A stretch of DNA of 64,000 nt from Pseudoxanthomonas sp. (GTDB taxonomy: Bacteria; Pseudomonadota; Gammaproteobacteria; Xanthomonadales; Xanthomonadaceae), in assembly GCF_027498035.1 (NCBI RefSeq), contig NZ_CP114978.1:558001-622000 (forward strand), written 5' to 3'. Position numbers and translations under genes: made by a program. Below are positions 27,905 to 36,304 of the stretch, piece by piece. Numbering within the stretch: the first letter of the stretch is position 1; every line of letters begins with the position of its first letter. The notes under the pieces were generated by a model. The model saw nothing but the letters and a program-made list of their open reading frames with translations. It was not told the origin of the DNA and made no database searches.

Positions 27905-28277
27905 GCTCTCTCTCCACCAGATCTTCCAGAATGGGCATGACTTCCTGGATATATGAAAGTTTGCTGACGAAGTTGTCAGCCCCCGCGCGCAATGCATGTT
28001 CGCGGTGCTCTGCGTCGTCGAAATGACTGGCGATGACGATGTATGGCGCATCATCTTGCGACTTGATCAAACGGGTGGCCTGAAGCCCTCCCATCTCTGG
28101 CATTGCCAGGTCCATCAGGATCACCGCCGGGCGCAGCGCTTCGGAGCGCTCGATCGCCTCCAGGCCATTGCTGGCGCTACCGACGACCTGCAGCCAGTCG
28201 AGCTTGCGGAAGTGGCGCATCGCGGCGTTGATGAAGCCTTCGTGGTCGTCGACCAGCAGAACGGTGAGCTTGCTCAT
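27897..28277 (-). CDS. Stand-alone receiver-domain response regulator
   Basis: This 126-residue protein is a receiver only. It has LLVDDHEG, phosphoacceptor D56 (ILMDLAMPEMGG) and a lysine near 107 (FVSKLSY), like the receivers of NarL-type regulators, but no DNA-binding domain. It sits between rpoN (8 bases away) and fleQ (8-base overlap), so it probably feeds a signal into the sigma-54/FleQ switch. The partner kinase is unknown; the role is inferred from position. Confidence 0.85.
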
Positions 28278-28285
28278 GGGAATCC

Positions 28286-29686
28286 TTATCCGGTGCGCGC
28301 CAGCAGCGCCTTGGTGGGCCGGCGGCGCTCGCGGGCCGGCGCAATGTCGAGTTGCTCGCGGTATTTTGCGACGGTTCGGCGGGCGATGTTGACCCCCTGG
28401 CGGGCCAGCAGCCCGGCGATGGCCTCGTCGGCCAACGGCCGCCCATTCGGTTCCGATTCGATCAGGCGCCGCACCATTGCCTTGACTGCCGCGCCGGAGA
28501 CGCTGGCACCTTCCAGGCGCACGGCGAAGAAATGCTTCAGTTCGAAAGTGCCGCGCGGGGTCTGCAGGTATTTGCCGCTGGTGATGCGCGAGATTGTCGA
28601 TTCGTGCATACCGATCTCCTCGGCGATCTCCTTCAGGGTCAGCGGCGCCATCGCCTCGTCGCCCTGTACCAGGAAGGAGGCCTGGCGCTCGACGATGGCG
28701 CGGGTGGTGCGCAGCAGGGTCTCGTAGCGCATCGACAGGCCGCGGGTCAGCCAGCGCGCTTCCTGAAGCAGGTCGCGTAGCGGTTGCGCGGCTTCGCCGG
28801 CATTGGCCAGCGCCCGCTCATGCATGGGATTGACGCCGACCCGGTGGGTGGTCGCCGGGTTCAGCGCCACCCGCCAGCTGCCGTCGGCGTGCCAGGCGAC
28901 GACGTCGGGAATCACACTGACATTGCTTTCCGGCAGCAGGTCATCTCCGGGCCGCGGTTGCAGCGACAGGATCAGGCGGACCGCTTCGCGCACATCGTCG
29001 GCCTCAGCGTCCAACTGCTGGGCAATGCGCGGGTAGTCGTGGCTGGCCAGCAGGGCCAGGTCGCCGTCCAGGATGCGCGTGGCCAGGTGGCGTGCGGCGA
29101 CGCGGCCGGGCAGGGCGGTCAGCTGGGCCTGCAGGCATTCGCGCAGGTCGCGCGCGGCCAGGCCGGCCGGCTCGCCGTGCAGCAGGCGTTGGCGGATCGC
29201 TTCGACCTTATCGATGGTGATGTCATGGCGCGCGCAGGCCAGCAGCTGCAGATCGGCCAGCGGTGCGGTCAGGTAGCCGGCGTCATCGGTCTGTTCAAGC
29301 CAGAAGGCCGCTACCGCCAGCGCGTGCTGGTCCAGGTCGAGCGCCAGTTCACGCAGCACGCGCACATGCGGATCGCTGGACTCGCCGGCGGCCACGCGCT
29401 GCATGCGGTCGTCGCCTGCGTCCCAGCTGCTGCCGTGCACGTCCCACATCGAGCTTTCGGGCAGTTCATCGAACGCCGCGGTCTCCAGCGCCGGATCGCC
29501 GTCGGCCGACGATTCGGCGTTGGCGTCGGTGGTTTCCTCCAGCTCAAGCAGCGGGTTGGTCTCCAGCGCGCGACGGATCTCCAGCTCCAGCTGCATGCCG
29601 TCCAGTTGCAGCAGGCGGATCGACTGCAGCAGCTGCGGCGTGAGGTGGAGCTGCTGTCCAAGTTGGGCTGAAAGGGTCGGTTTCAT
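28286..29686 (-). CDS. rpoN: RNA polymerase sigma-54 factor RpoN
   Basis: The 466-residue protein has an N-terminal glutamine/leucine-rich activator region (LTPQLLQSIRLLQLDGMQLE), a core-binding region and the C-terminal RpoN box (RRTVAKYREQL). It reads the GG-N10-GC promoters in this window with FleQ. Xanthomonads often carry two rpoN genes; this would be the flagellar copy. The upstream gap holds a 22-base direct repeat that may be an operator. Confidence 0.95.
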   Translation of the reverse strand: MKPTLSAQLGQQLHLTPQLLQSIRLLQLDGMQLELEIRRALETNPLLELEETTDANAESSADGDPALETAAFDELPESSMWDVHGSSWDAGDDRMQRVAAGESSDPHVRVLRELALDLDQHALAVAAFWLEQTDDAGYLTAPLADLQLLACARHDITIDKVEAIRQRLLHGEPAGLAARDLRECLQAQLTALPGRVAARHLATRILDGDLALLASHDYPRIAQQLDAEADDVREAVRLILSLQPRPGDDLLPESNVSVIPDVVAWHADGSWRVALNPATTHRVGVNPMHERALANAGEAAQPLRDLLQEARWLTRGLSMRYETLLRTTRAIVERQASFLVQGDEAMAPLTLKEIAEEIGMHESTISRITSGKYLQTPRGTFELKHFFAVRLEGASVSGAAVKAMVRRLIESEPNGRPLADEAIAGLLARQGVNIARRTVAKYREQLDIAPARERRRPTKALLARTG

Positions 29687-29781
29687 GCAATGTCCAGACA
29701 CACCGGCGCGGGCTGGTGCCATGGAAGCATCTTCCCTCTTATGGTGACGACTTTTGCATCGGGGCCGCATGTGCAGGGGTA

Positions 29782-29818
29782 GGGTGAATCCCCTACGAGG
29801 CGTGGGTAATTCCCCTAC
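29782..29818 (-). promoter_or_regulatory. Two GTAGGGGAWTYACCC sites 22 bp apart, upstream of rpoN
   Basis: On the minus strand GTAGGGGAATTACCC (29804-29818) and GTAGGGGATTCACCC (29782-29796) are direct repeats whose starts are 22 bases apart, about two helical turns. Each is an imperfect palindrome. They lie about 95 bases before the rpoN ATG and just after the NarL-type regulator gene. Reading them as operators is an inference. Otherwise 29687-29884 shows nothing. Confidence 0.45.
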
Positions 29819-29884
29819 ATGCCGGGGAGGGCGCCGACTTTCCCCGCCGGATTCACGACGCTTTGCAGGGCGCTCGCGCTGCGA

Positions 29885-30517
29885 TCAGAGCAGTTCGTTG
29901 TGATGCTTGGCGGCCAACAGGACCAGGTCATTGGCGCGACGGCAGCCGAGCGACTCCATCATCCGCGCGCGGTGGGTTTCGACCGTCTTGACACTGATTC
30001 CCAGGTCCGCCGCGATTTCCTTATTGCTCTGGCCACGGCCGATTTCACGCAGGATCTCGCGCTGGCGCGGCGGGAGTGCGGCAATGCCGACCGGTTTTTC
30101 GCGGCCCAGCATGGGCGCGATCATCCGTAGTGAGATCTGGGGGCTCAGGAACAGTTGGCCCGCGAGGGCCGCGCGCAACGCCAGTTCCAGTTCCTGCGGC
30201 GCGGCATCCTTGACCACGAAGCCCGCCGCGCCACGGTCCAGCGCGTCACGCACATGCAGTGGGTCGTCGTGCATCGACATCACCACCACCCGCATCCTCG
30301 GCGCGACGCGCAGGATGTCGGTCATCGCGTCCAGGCCGCTGCGGCCCGGCAGCGACAGGTCCATCAGCACGACATCCGGCCGATGCAGCGTGGCCATGTC
30401 CAGCGCCTGCTGCGCATTGCTTGCCTCGGCCACCACGTCGATGTCGGCAAAGGCCTGCAACAGGCGCGACAGGCCGGCACGAACCAAGGTGTGATCGTCG
30501 ACGATGATGACTCGCAC
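29885..30517 (-). CDS. NarL/LuxR-family response regulator
   Basis: The 210-residue protein has a receiver with phosphoacceptor D53 (VLMDLSLPGRSG) and a LuxR-type helix-turn-helix (about 145-205: LPPRQREILREIGRGQSNKE and VKTVETHRARMMES). Such regulators work with HisKA_3 (NarQ-like) kinases; one is encoded at 51689-53822, but no pairing can be shown. It lies upstream of rpoN with a 198-base gap holding a candidate operator. Confidence 0.92.
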   Translation of the reverse strand: MRVIIVDDHTLVRAGLSRLLQAFADIDVVAEASNAQQALDMATLHRPDVVLMDLSLPGRSGLDAMTDILRVAPRMRVVVMSMHDDPLHVRDALDRGAAGFVVKDAAPQELELALRAALAGQLFLSPQISLRMIAPMLGREKPVGIAALPPRQREILREIGRGQSNKEIAADLGISVKTVETHRARMMESLGCRRANDLVLLAAKHHNELL

Positions 30518-30665
30518 GCGCGAGGGCCTCTCCTCTGTAAGCCTGATACCTTAGTTGATGCGCACCAGGGTGCCTACCTTGGATGTGTCGTCCCCGGGTG
30601 CGGCGACTCACCCGACCCAGTTGAAATGGCTGGGAAATGCACGTGGAGCGCGGGTATTTGCCGGT

Positions 30666-31256
30666 TCAGCGGGCGGGTTCCCTGCGGCGCGCGTCGGCGA
30701 CCTGGCGTCGATGCAGGCGGAACAGGTGGCGTTCAAGGACTTCTTCCAATCCAGGCGCCAATGCGGCAAAGCGCAGCCACAGGAAGAAGCTGCCAGTGCC
30801 GGTCTCGGACTCGGTCAGCAGGATCACCGGGAGCTCGATGTGTTCGGGCAGCCAGTCGCAAGGTTGCAGCCGCACCAGCCCGGCGGCCCCGGCGAATGCG
30901 CCGCTGCGCGCGCCGGTTTCCAGGCGGATGCCGCGGCGCGACCAACGCACCGGACGCAGCGGCAGGCTGCCTTCGGACTTGCGCGCAAGCCGGCCGACCA
31001 TCACCAGCAGCAGGTCGAGCTTGGCTTCCACCCGCTGGACCTGCAGTGGCTGCTCGCTGCGCTCTTCGCGGAGGTCGTCGCTGCGCAGGTCTTCGATCTG
31101 GGCAATGCTGCGCAGCGTCGACTCGGCCAGGCCGGGACGCGGGGAAACCGAACCGGCCTGGAATTCGGCTGGCAAGGGCAGGTCGCAGGTGATCGCGTCG
31201 TGGAACAGTTCGGCATCGGCCTGGGTCGAGGCAGCGGCATTGGGCGGAAGGTTCAT
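30666..31256 (-). CDS. PilZ-domain-like protein in the flagellar locus
   Basis: This 196-residue protein has a helical N-terminal half (AESTLRSIAQIEDLRSD, VEAKLDLLLVMVGRLAR) and a C-terminal beta-rich half with VRWSRRGIRL, where PilZ proteins place basic c-di-GMP contacts and the (D/N)-x-S-x-x-G strand. The full DxSxxG signature is not obvious, so c-di-GMP binding is uncertain. Proteins of this type lie next to fliS/fliT in xanthomonads. It may link c-di-GMP to filament assembly; that is inference. Confidence 0.65.
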   Translation of the reverse strand: MNLPPNAAASTQADAELFHDAITCDLPLPAEFQAGSVSPRPGLAESTLRSIAQIEDLRSDDLREERSEQPLQVQRVEAKLDLLLVMVGRLARKSEGSLPLRPVRWSRRGIRLETGARSGAFAGAAGLVRLQPCDWLPEHIELPVILLTESETGTGSFFLWLRFAALAPGLEEVLERHLFRLHRRQVADARRREPAR

Positions 31257-31366
31257 GACCGGTTTCTCAGTTTCAGTGGTCTTCCCAGGAGCATGGCGGG
31301 TGAGGGCGGTCGTCGCCCCGCGCCACCTGTCCGGACTCAGCGCAGAACAGGGCCGTACGCGCTAGA

Positions 31367-31660
31367 TCAGCGCAGCGTCGCGTAGGAGCGTATCGCCTGG
31401 CGCGCCTTGTGCGCGTTGTGCAGCCACTCGGAGGCTTCGTCGCGCATCTGGCCCATGAGCGACAGGAGTTCGGCCTGGGCACGGAGCAACTGCTGGCATT
31501 CGTCGTGTGACAACGACGAGGGTGCTTGCGAGAAGCAGTCGCGGACTGCCTCGTCGTAGTTGTGCACGCGCCGTTCCAGGCTCGGATAGTCCTGCGCATG
31601 CAAGGCTGCGCAGATCCCTTCCAGATCACCGATCAAGCGTTGTGCGGCCAGGCTCATCAT
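31367..31660 (-). CDS. Small FliT-like flagellar protein
   Basis: The 97-residue protein is almost all helical (LIGDLEGICAALHAQDYPSL, LLRAQAELLSLMGQMRDEAS). Its position directly after fliS (4-base overlap) and size match FliT-type chaperones, which bind FliD. Sequence similarity to classical FliT is not evident by eye, so the name is by context. Two adjacent ATGs (31660, 31657) are possible starts. Confidence 0.65.
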   Translation of the reverse strand: MMSLAAQRLIGDLEGICAALHAQDYPSLERRVHNYDEAVRDCFSQAPSSLSHDECQQLLRAQAELLSLMGQMRDEASEWLHNAHKARQAIRSYATLR

Positions 31661-32082
31661 GCAGGTACTGGCGTCTGCCGCGGCTGGTCACGGGCACTCT
31701 GTGGAATCGCATTCCATGCCCCGGCGATTTCCTCCAGCAGGCCGGAGACTTCGTCCAGCGCAGCGCCGTCGTTGTGCATGTTGGCTTCCGTGAGCCGGCG
31801 CATCGCATAGCTGTACAGATCGGACAGGCGACCGGCGATGTCCCCGCCTTGCTGGTGGTCCAGGGAGGCATTGAGGTGCGAGACGATGGCGCAGGCATCG
31901 GCGATGGCCTTGCCCTTGCCCGGGATGTCGCGGCGTTCCATGCAGGCCCGCGCCAGGCGGATGCGCTTGCACGCTCCGTCCAGCATCAGGCTGATCAGGC
32001 GATGCGGGTCCTCGCCCAGGGCCGCGCTGCTGACGCCGGTCTTGCGATAGAAATCTGCGATGTTTCGGCTGGCACCATGCAT
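31657..32082 (-). CDS. fliS: Flagellin export chaperone FliS
   Basis: This 141-residue four-helix protein has the FliS motifs LISLMLDGACKRIRLARACM, VSHLNASLDHQQGGDIAGRL and LYSYAMRRLTEANMHND. It binds the flagellin C-terminus and prevents early polymerisation. It lies 24 bases after fliD and overlaps the FliT-like gene by 4 bases. Confidence 0.95.
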   Translation of the reverse strand: MHGASRNIADFYRKTGVSSAALGEDPHRLISLMLDGACKRIRLARACMERRDIPGKGKAIADACAIVSHLNASLDHQQGGDIAGRLSDLYSYAMRRLTEANMHNDGAALDEVSGLLEEIAGAWNAIPQSARDQPRQTPVPA

Positions 32083-32106
32083 GGCATGTGTCCTTGATGT
32101 TTGGGG

Positions 32107-33510
32107 TTAGCTGGACTTCTTCGAGCTGCTGGAGCTTCCGGAGCTCATGCCCAGGCTGTCGATCATCTGGGTCAGATAGCTGCTCGTGGTGGACATCTTC
32201 GCCATCGTCGCTTCCATCGCGGTGAACTTGGCCTTGTAGCGCGCTTCGACCTTCTGCATCCTCGCGTTCAGATCCGTGGTCTGGTCGGCGAGGTCCTTGA
32301 TCTTGTTGTCCAGGCTGAGCGTGCGCTGGGGGATGACGCCGGTATTGCTCGTAAGCATGTTCTGCATCAGTGTCTTCATGTCCTTGCCGAAATCGGCATC
32401 GGCGCCGAACACATTGCTGACCGCTGAAGGATTGGCATCCAGTGCTTCGGACAACTTGCCCGCGTCCAGGGTCATCGCGCCGGTCTTGTCGGTGGTGATG
32501 CCCAGTTGCGTCAGCGCGGCGTAGTTGCTGCCGACCAGGCTGCGCAGCTGCGATTCGAGGTTGCGCACCAGCGAATCACCGGTCAGCGCGGCTTGGGTCT
32601 GGGCCTCGACGTCGAACGCGCTGACGGTGCCGAGGATGGTCAGCGCAGCGTTGTAGGCACTGACGTAACTGCTCACCGCGGTGCTGACCGCACTCTGGTC
32701 GGTCTCCACGGCGAGGTTGTAGGCGCTGCCTTCGGTGGTCTTGGTCAGGGTCAGGGTCACCCCATCGAGCACGTCGGTCAGCGTGTTGCTGGCCGAGGTC
32801 TTGGTGTAACCGTCGACCTTGATCAGTGCGTCCTGGGCAGCCGTGGTCTGGCTCAGGCCAACGCTGCTGCCGTCGCTGGCGGTGACGCCAGGGTAGGTCA
32901 GCGCCGCCAGCGCGGCATCGCTGCTGCTGACCTGGATCGCATTGGCTTGGCCGGTATCGGCGGCGGTCAGCACCAGGCGGTCGCCGTCATCGGTCCTGAC
33001 CACGCTGGCAACCGCGCCCTGTCCGCTGGTCTTGGCATTGATCGCCGCGGCGATGTTGGCCAGGGTGTAGTCGGCGTTGATAGTGACGTCGTAGCTGTGA
33101 TCGCCGGCAGTGATGGTCAGCGTGCCGGCACCGACTGCGGCATCGGCGGCATAGGCGGCCGAGGTCAGCTTGTGCTTGGTCGCCAGCTGGCTCACCTCGA
33201 TGTCATAGCTGCCGACGCTGGCACCGGACGCGGCGACGGCGGTGAAGCCTGCACCTTCGGCCACGGTGGCGGTGCGCGCATTGCCGCTCTTGCCGCTGTC
33301 AAGGCCTTCGAGCGCGGTCTGCACCGCCGACAGTGCGCTGGACACCTTGCCCAGCGCGGAAATCTTGCCGTTGGCACTGCTGGTCGCCTTGCTGATGCGG
33401 GTATCGGCACCAGCGCGTTCGGCGGCCACCAGCTTGGTGACCAGGGTCTCGGTGTCCACGCCGGAACTGAGGCCCGAAAAACTGATGGTGCCGGTATAGA
33501 CCGAACTCAT
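32107..33510 (-). CDS. fliD: Flagellar filament cap protein FliD
   Basis: The 467-residue protein has the N-terminal FliD domain (FSGLSSGVDTETLVTKLVAA) and the C-terminal domain with TTDKTGAMTLDAGKLSEALD. A Ser/Lys-rich tail follows. It forms the filament tip cap needed for flagellin assembly. ATG at 33510 is preferred over one 6 bases upstream. No clear promoter was seen in the fliC-fliD gap. Confidence 0.95.
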   Translation of the reverse strand: MSSVYTGTISFSGLSSGVDTETLVTKLVAAERAGADTRISKATSSANGKISALGKVSSALSAVQTALEGLDSGKSGNARTATVAEGAGFTAVAASGASVGSYDIEVSQLATKHKLTSAAYAADAAVGAGTLTITAGDHSYDVTINADYTLANIAAAINAKTSGQGAVASVVRTDDGDRLVLTAADTGQANAIQVSSSDAALAALTYPGVTASDGSSVGLSQTTAAQDALIKVDGYTKTSASNTLTDVLDGVTLTLTKTTEGSAYNLAVETDQSAVSTAVSSYVSAYNAALTILGTVSAFDVEAQTQAALTGDSLVRNLESQLRSLVGSNYAALTQLGITTDKTGAMTLDAGKLSEALDANPSAVSNVFGADADFGKDMKTLMQNMLTSNTGVIPQRTLSLDNKIKDLADQTTDLNARMQKVEARYKAKFTAMEATMAKMSTTSSYLTQMIDSLGMSSGSSSSSKKSS

Positions 33511-33608
33511 GCGCACTCACCTCCACCGACGCGCGAACGCCGCCTGGTGAGGGCGGCGACGGGTGGTTGTGGGCGCGATGGGTTCAATGGCGTTTCCGGC
33601 AAGAGGAG

Positions 33609-33637
33609 TCCGCCGGAGGGGGTGTCCCTCCGGCGGA
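33609..33637 (-). terminator. Strong hairpin just after fliC
   Basis: A perfect 12-bp GC-rich stem (arms TCCGCCGGAGGG and complement) with a 5-base loop lies 6 bases after the fliC stop. It lacks a clear T-run and probably stabilises or partly ends the fliC message. Confidence 0.65.
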
Positions 33638-33642
33638 TTCGG

Positions 33643-34848
33643 TTACTGCAGCAGCTTGAGCACGTTCTGGGTCGACGCGTTGGCCTGGGCCAGCATCGCG
33701 GTACCGGCCTGCTGCAGGATCTGCGTGCGGGTCAGTTCGGCGGTTTCGGCGGCGTAGTCGGCATCCATGATGCGGCTGCGCGAGGACGACAGGTTTTCCG
33801 AGGTCGTGGACAGGTTGGCGATGGTCGAGGTGAAGCGGTTCTGGATCGCACCCATGTCGGCGCGGGCCGAGGTGACCGACTCCAGCGCGTTGTCGATGAT
33901 TTCCAGCGCCTGCGACGCACCGGTGAAGCTGGTGATGTCGACCGACTTGGAAGTCGTCGCGGCGGCGAGCGTGGTTTCGGCGACGCCGGTGACGGTTTCG
34001 CCATCGACGGTGGCGTCACCGGTGTAGGGATCGCCAGCGGCGGCGGCAGTACCGAACGAGAACGTCTGCCCGGCCTTGACCGAGGACAGGGTGATCGCAC
34101 CGTCGTCGCCGACCGAGGCGAATACTCCAGTGGTGTCCAGCTTGGCGTTGATCGCGGCGGCGGTGGCCTTGCTGATCGAATCGCCGGCGGCGACGCTGAA
34201 GTCGCCCAGGGCGATGTTGCTGGTGTTGCCATCGGCGTCGGTCACGGTGATGCCGAGGCCCGAGACCGTGGTGTCGGCGGTGGCGGCATCGGCGGTGCGG
34301 GCGGCCAGGCTCGCGGTTTCCGAGAACTGGGTCTTGCCCAGCGAATCGACGTTCGCATCGACGATGCTGCCGACCTGGATGGTCTGGCCGGCGTTGGCGC
34401 CGACCTGGAACAGCGCGCCGGAGAAGCTGCCGTCGAGCAGGTTGGTGCCGTTGAAGTTGGTCTGGTTCGCAACGCGGTCGATTTCCGACAGCAGCTGGGT
34501 GACTTCGGCCTGCAGGGCGTCGCGGTCGGTCGAGGAGTTGGTGGCGTTGGCCGACTGCACCGACAGCTCGCGGATACGCTGCAGGTTGTTGGTGATTTCT
34601 TCCATCGCGCCTTCAGCGGTCTGCGCCAGCGAGATGCCGTCGTTGGCGTTGCGCGAAGCCTGGTCCAGGCCGTTGATCTGGGTGCTGAAGCGCTGCGAGA
34701 TCGCCAGACCTGCGGCGTCGTCTTTCGCGCTGTTGATGCGCAGGCCGGATGACAGGCGCTGGATCGTGGTGGCCAGGCTCGATGAGGAGTTATTCAGATT
34801 CCGCTGAGCGTTCAGCGACATCACATTGGTGTTGATGACTTGTGCCAT
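33643..34848 (-). CDS. fliC: Flagellin FliC
   Basis: The 401-residue protein has conserved D0/D1 ends (MAQVINTNVMSLNAQRNL at the start; ILQQAGTAMLAQANASTQNV near the end) and a variable middle of about 170-300. It polymerises into the filament and is the only flagellin gene in the window. The start ATG follows a sigma-28 promoter and a clear Shine-Dalgarno (CAGGAG). Confidence 0.97.
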   Translation of the reverse strand: MAQVINTNVMSLNAQRNLNNSSSSLATTIQRLSSGLRINSAKDDAAGLAISQRFSTQINGLDQASRNANDGISLAQTAEGAMEEITNNLQRIRELSVQSANATNSSTDRDALQAEVTQLLSEIDRVANQTNFNGTNLLDGSFSGALFQVGANAGQTIQVGSIVDANVDSLGKTQFSETASLAARTADAATADTTVSGLGITVTDADGNTSNIALGDFSVAAGDSISKATAAAINAKLDTTGVFASVGDDGAITLSSVKAGQTFSFGTAAAAGDPYTGDATVDGETVTGVAETTLAAATTSKSVDITSFTGASQALEIIDNALESVTSARADMGAIQNRFTSTIANLSTTSENLSSSRSRIMDADYAAETAELTRTQILQQAGTAMLAQANASTQNVLKLLQ

Positions 34849-34943
34849 GGTGTTATCTCCTGTAGGGATTTGACCCGGCGGAAAGCGGTCCGGCCGGCGT
34901 TGCAGTGAGCCGGGTGGACTACCCTCGCTGCTGCTGACACTAA

Positions 34944-34970
34944 ATAACGGCGACCAGTCAACAACCTTTA
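34944..34970 (-). promoter_or_regulatory. Sigma-28 promoter of fliC
   Basis: Minus strand TAAAGGTT (34963-34970), 11 bases, GCCGTTAT (34944-34951). It lies about 95 bases before the fliC ATG, so the leader is long. The rest of 34849-35099 shows nothing else. Confidence 0.9.
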
Positions 34971-35099
34971 ATGTTTTTTTGGGGCAACTCCGAAACAGGG
35001 GGGAGGGCGTGCCCGCGCGACGTCGGCGACGTTTCGCTACAGGGGTGGGGCACGGGCGTGGCGTGGCGTACATGGGATGCGTGTGCGTGAAGGCGCGGC

Positions 35100-36302
35100 T
35101 CAGAGCTGCTTGAACAACGACATCTGCTGGATCTGCGCGAACACGCGCTGCGCCGCATCCAGTGCGGTGCTTTCCTGGCTATAGCGGCTGAGCGCCTCGG
35201 CGTAATCGAGGTCGCGGATGCTCGACAGGTCGGTCTTGGTGGCGACCGTACGTGATGCATTCAGATCGTTGGCGTTGTCGATCGCGCTCTGCCCGGCGCC
35301 GCCTTCGGCGCGTGCATCGACGAAAGCCTGCTGCGCGGTCGAGATGTCGCGCAGGCCGGACTGCAGCGCGTTGTGCTGCGCTGCACGCTGCGCATCGGTG
35401 GTGGTTTCGGTGCCGAGGGTGGAGGCCAGTTCCTTCAGCGTGGAAAAAATATCGCGGGTGCCGGAGGGCGCGATCGTGAACGTGTCGCCGGCGGCAGGTG
35501 CGCCTTCCAGTCGCATCTGGATGCCGCCGTAGGCGATGGTGTCGCCGTCGCTGTAGCGACCGCTGTCGAGCACGCCGCCACTGGCGTCGCGCACTTCGTA
35601 GGTATCGGGCGCAGTGAACACCACGTTATAGGTGGCGCCGTTCCAGGTGTCCGAATTGGTGATGCCGAAATCCAGCAGCAGGCCGGTGCCGGTGTTGGCG
35701 GCGCCGACGCTGGTGTCGACGGTGCCGGTGCCGGTGCGTACGCGCATGAACACTTCGCTGCCGGGCAGGGTGTCGTTGATTCGCAGGCCGGAGGCGACCT
35801 CGACCTGGCGCTGGGTCTGGTCCCCGTTGTAGACCACCTTGCCGCCGCTCAGGGTGAAGGGTGCATTGCCATCCTGGGTGCCACCGAACAGGTAGCGGCC
35901 ACTGCCGTCATCGCTGTTGGACAGGGCCAGCAGCTGGTTGTAGATGGTGTTGAACTCGTTGGAGATGGACTTGCGGTCGGCGTCGGACAGGCTGGCGTTG
36001 TTGGCCTGCACGCTGAGCGTCCGCACCCGCGTCAACAGGTCGCCGGCCTGGGCCAGCACGCTTTCCTGCTGGTTCAGGCGACTCTGCAGCTGGGTGGCGT
36101 TGTCGCCGTACTGGTCCAGCCGCGCCAGGCTGCGATCCATCTGCTGCGAACGGCCTGCCCCGAGCGGATCATCGGCACCGGTGACCATCTTCGACCCGGT
36201 CGAGACCTGCTGGTAGGTCTTGGCCAGCTCGCGCTGCTTGGCCATCATCAGGTTGAGTGAGAACTGGTACTGGCCATTGGTCGAGATGCGGGTATTGCCC
36301 AT
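35100..36302 (-). CDS. flgL: Hook-filament junction protein FlgL
   Basis: The 400-residue flagellin-related protein has the N-terminal motif YQQVSTGSKMVTGADDPLGA and RYLFGGTQDGNAPFTL, with a C-terminal coiled coil ending SLFKQL. It joins FlgK to the filament. It lies 2 bases after flgK and is last in the flgG-L transcript. Confidence 0.95.
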   Translation of the reverse strand: MGNTRISTNGQYQFSLNLMMAKQRELAKTYQQVSTGSKMVTGADDPLGAGRSQQMDRSLARLDQYGDNATQLQSRLNQQESVLAQAGDLLTRVRTLSVQANNASLSDADRKSISNEFNTIYNQLLALSNSDDGSGRYLFGGTQDGNAPFTLSGGKVVYNGDQTQRQVEVASGLRINDTLPGSEVFMRVRTGTGTVDTSVGAANTGTGLLLDFGITNSDTWNGATYNVVFTAPDTYEVRDASGGVLDSGRYSDGDTIAYGGIQMRLEGAPAAGDTFTIAPSGTRDIFSTLKELASTLGTETTTDAQRAAQHNALQSGLRDISTAQQAFVDARAEGGAGQSAIDNANDLNASRTVATKTDLSSIRDLDYAEALSRYSQESTALDAAQRVFAQIQQMSLFKQL

Positions 36303-36304
36303 GG

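Noticed and set aside
29885..30517. Pairing of the NarL-type regulator with the HisKA_3 kinase at 51.7-53.8 kb
   Set aside because: The families fit, but the genes are 20 kb apart and nothing in the sequence links them.
32506..34752. 748-codon open frame on the plus strand
   Set aside because: It is antisense to fliD and fliC. Its length comes from GC-rich codon bias, and it has no motif or promoter.
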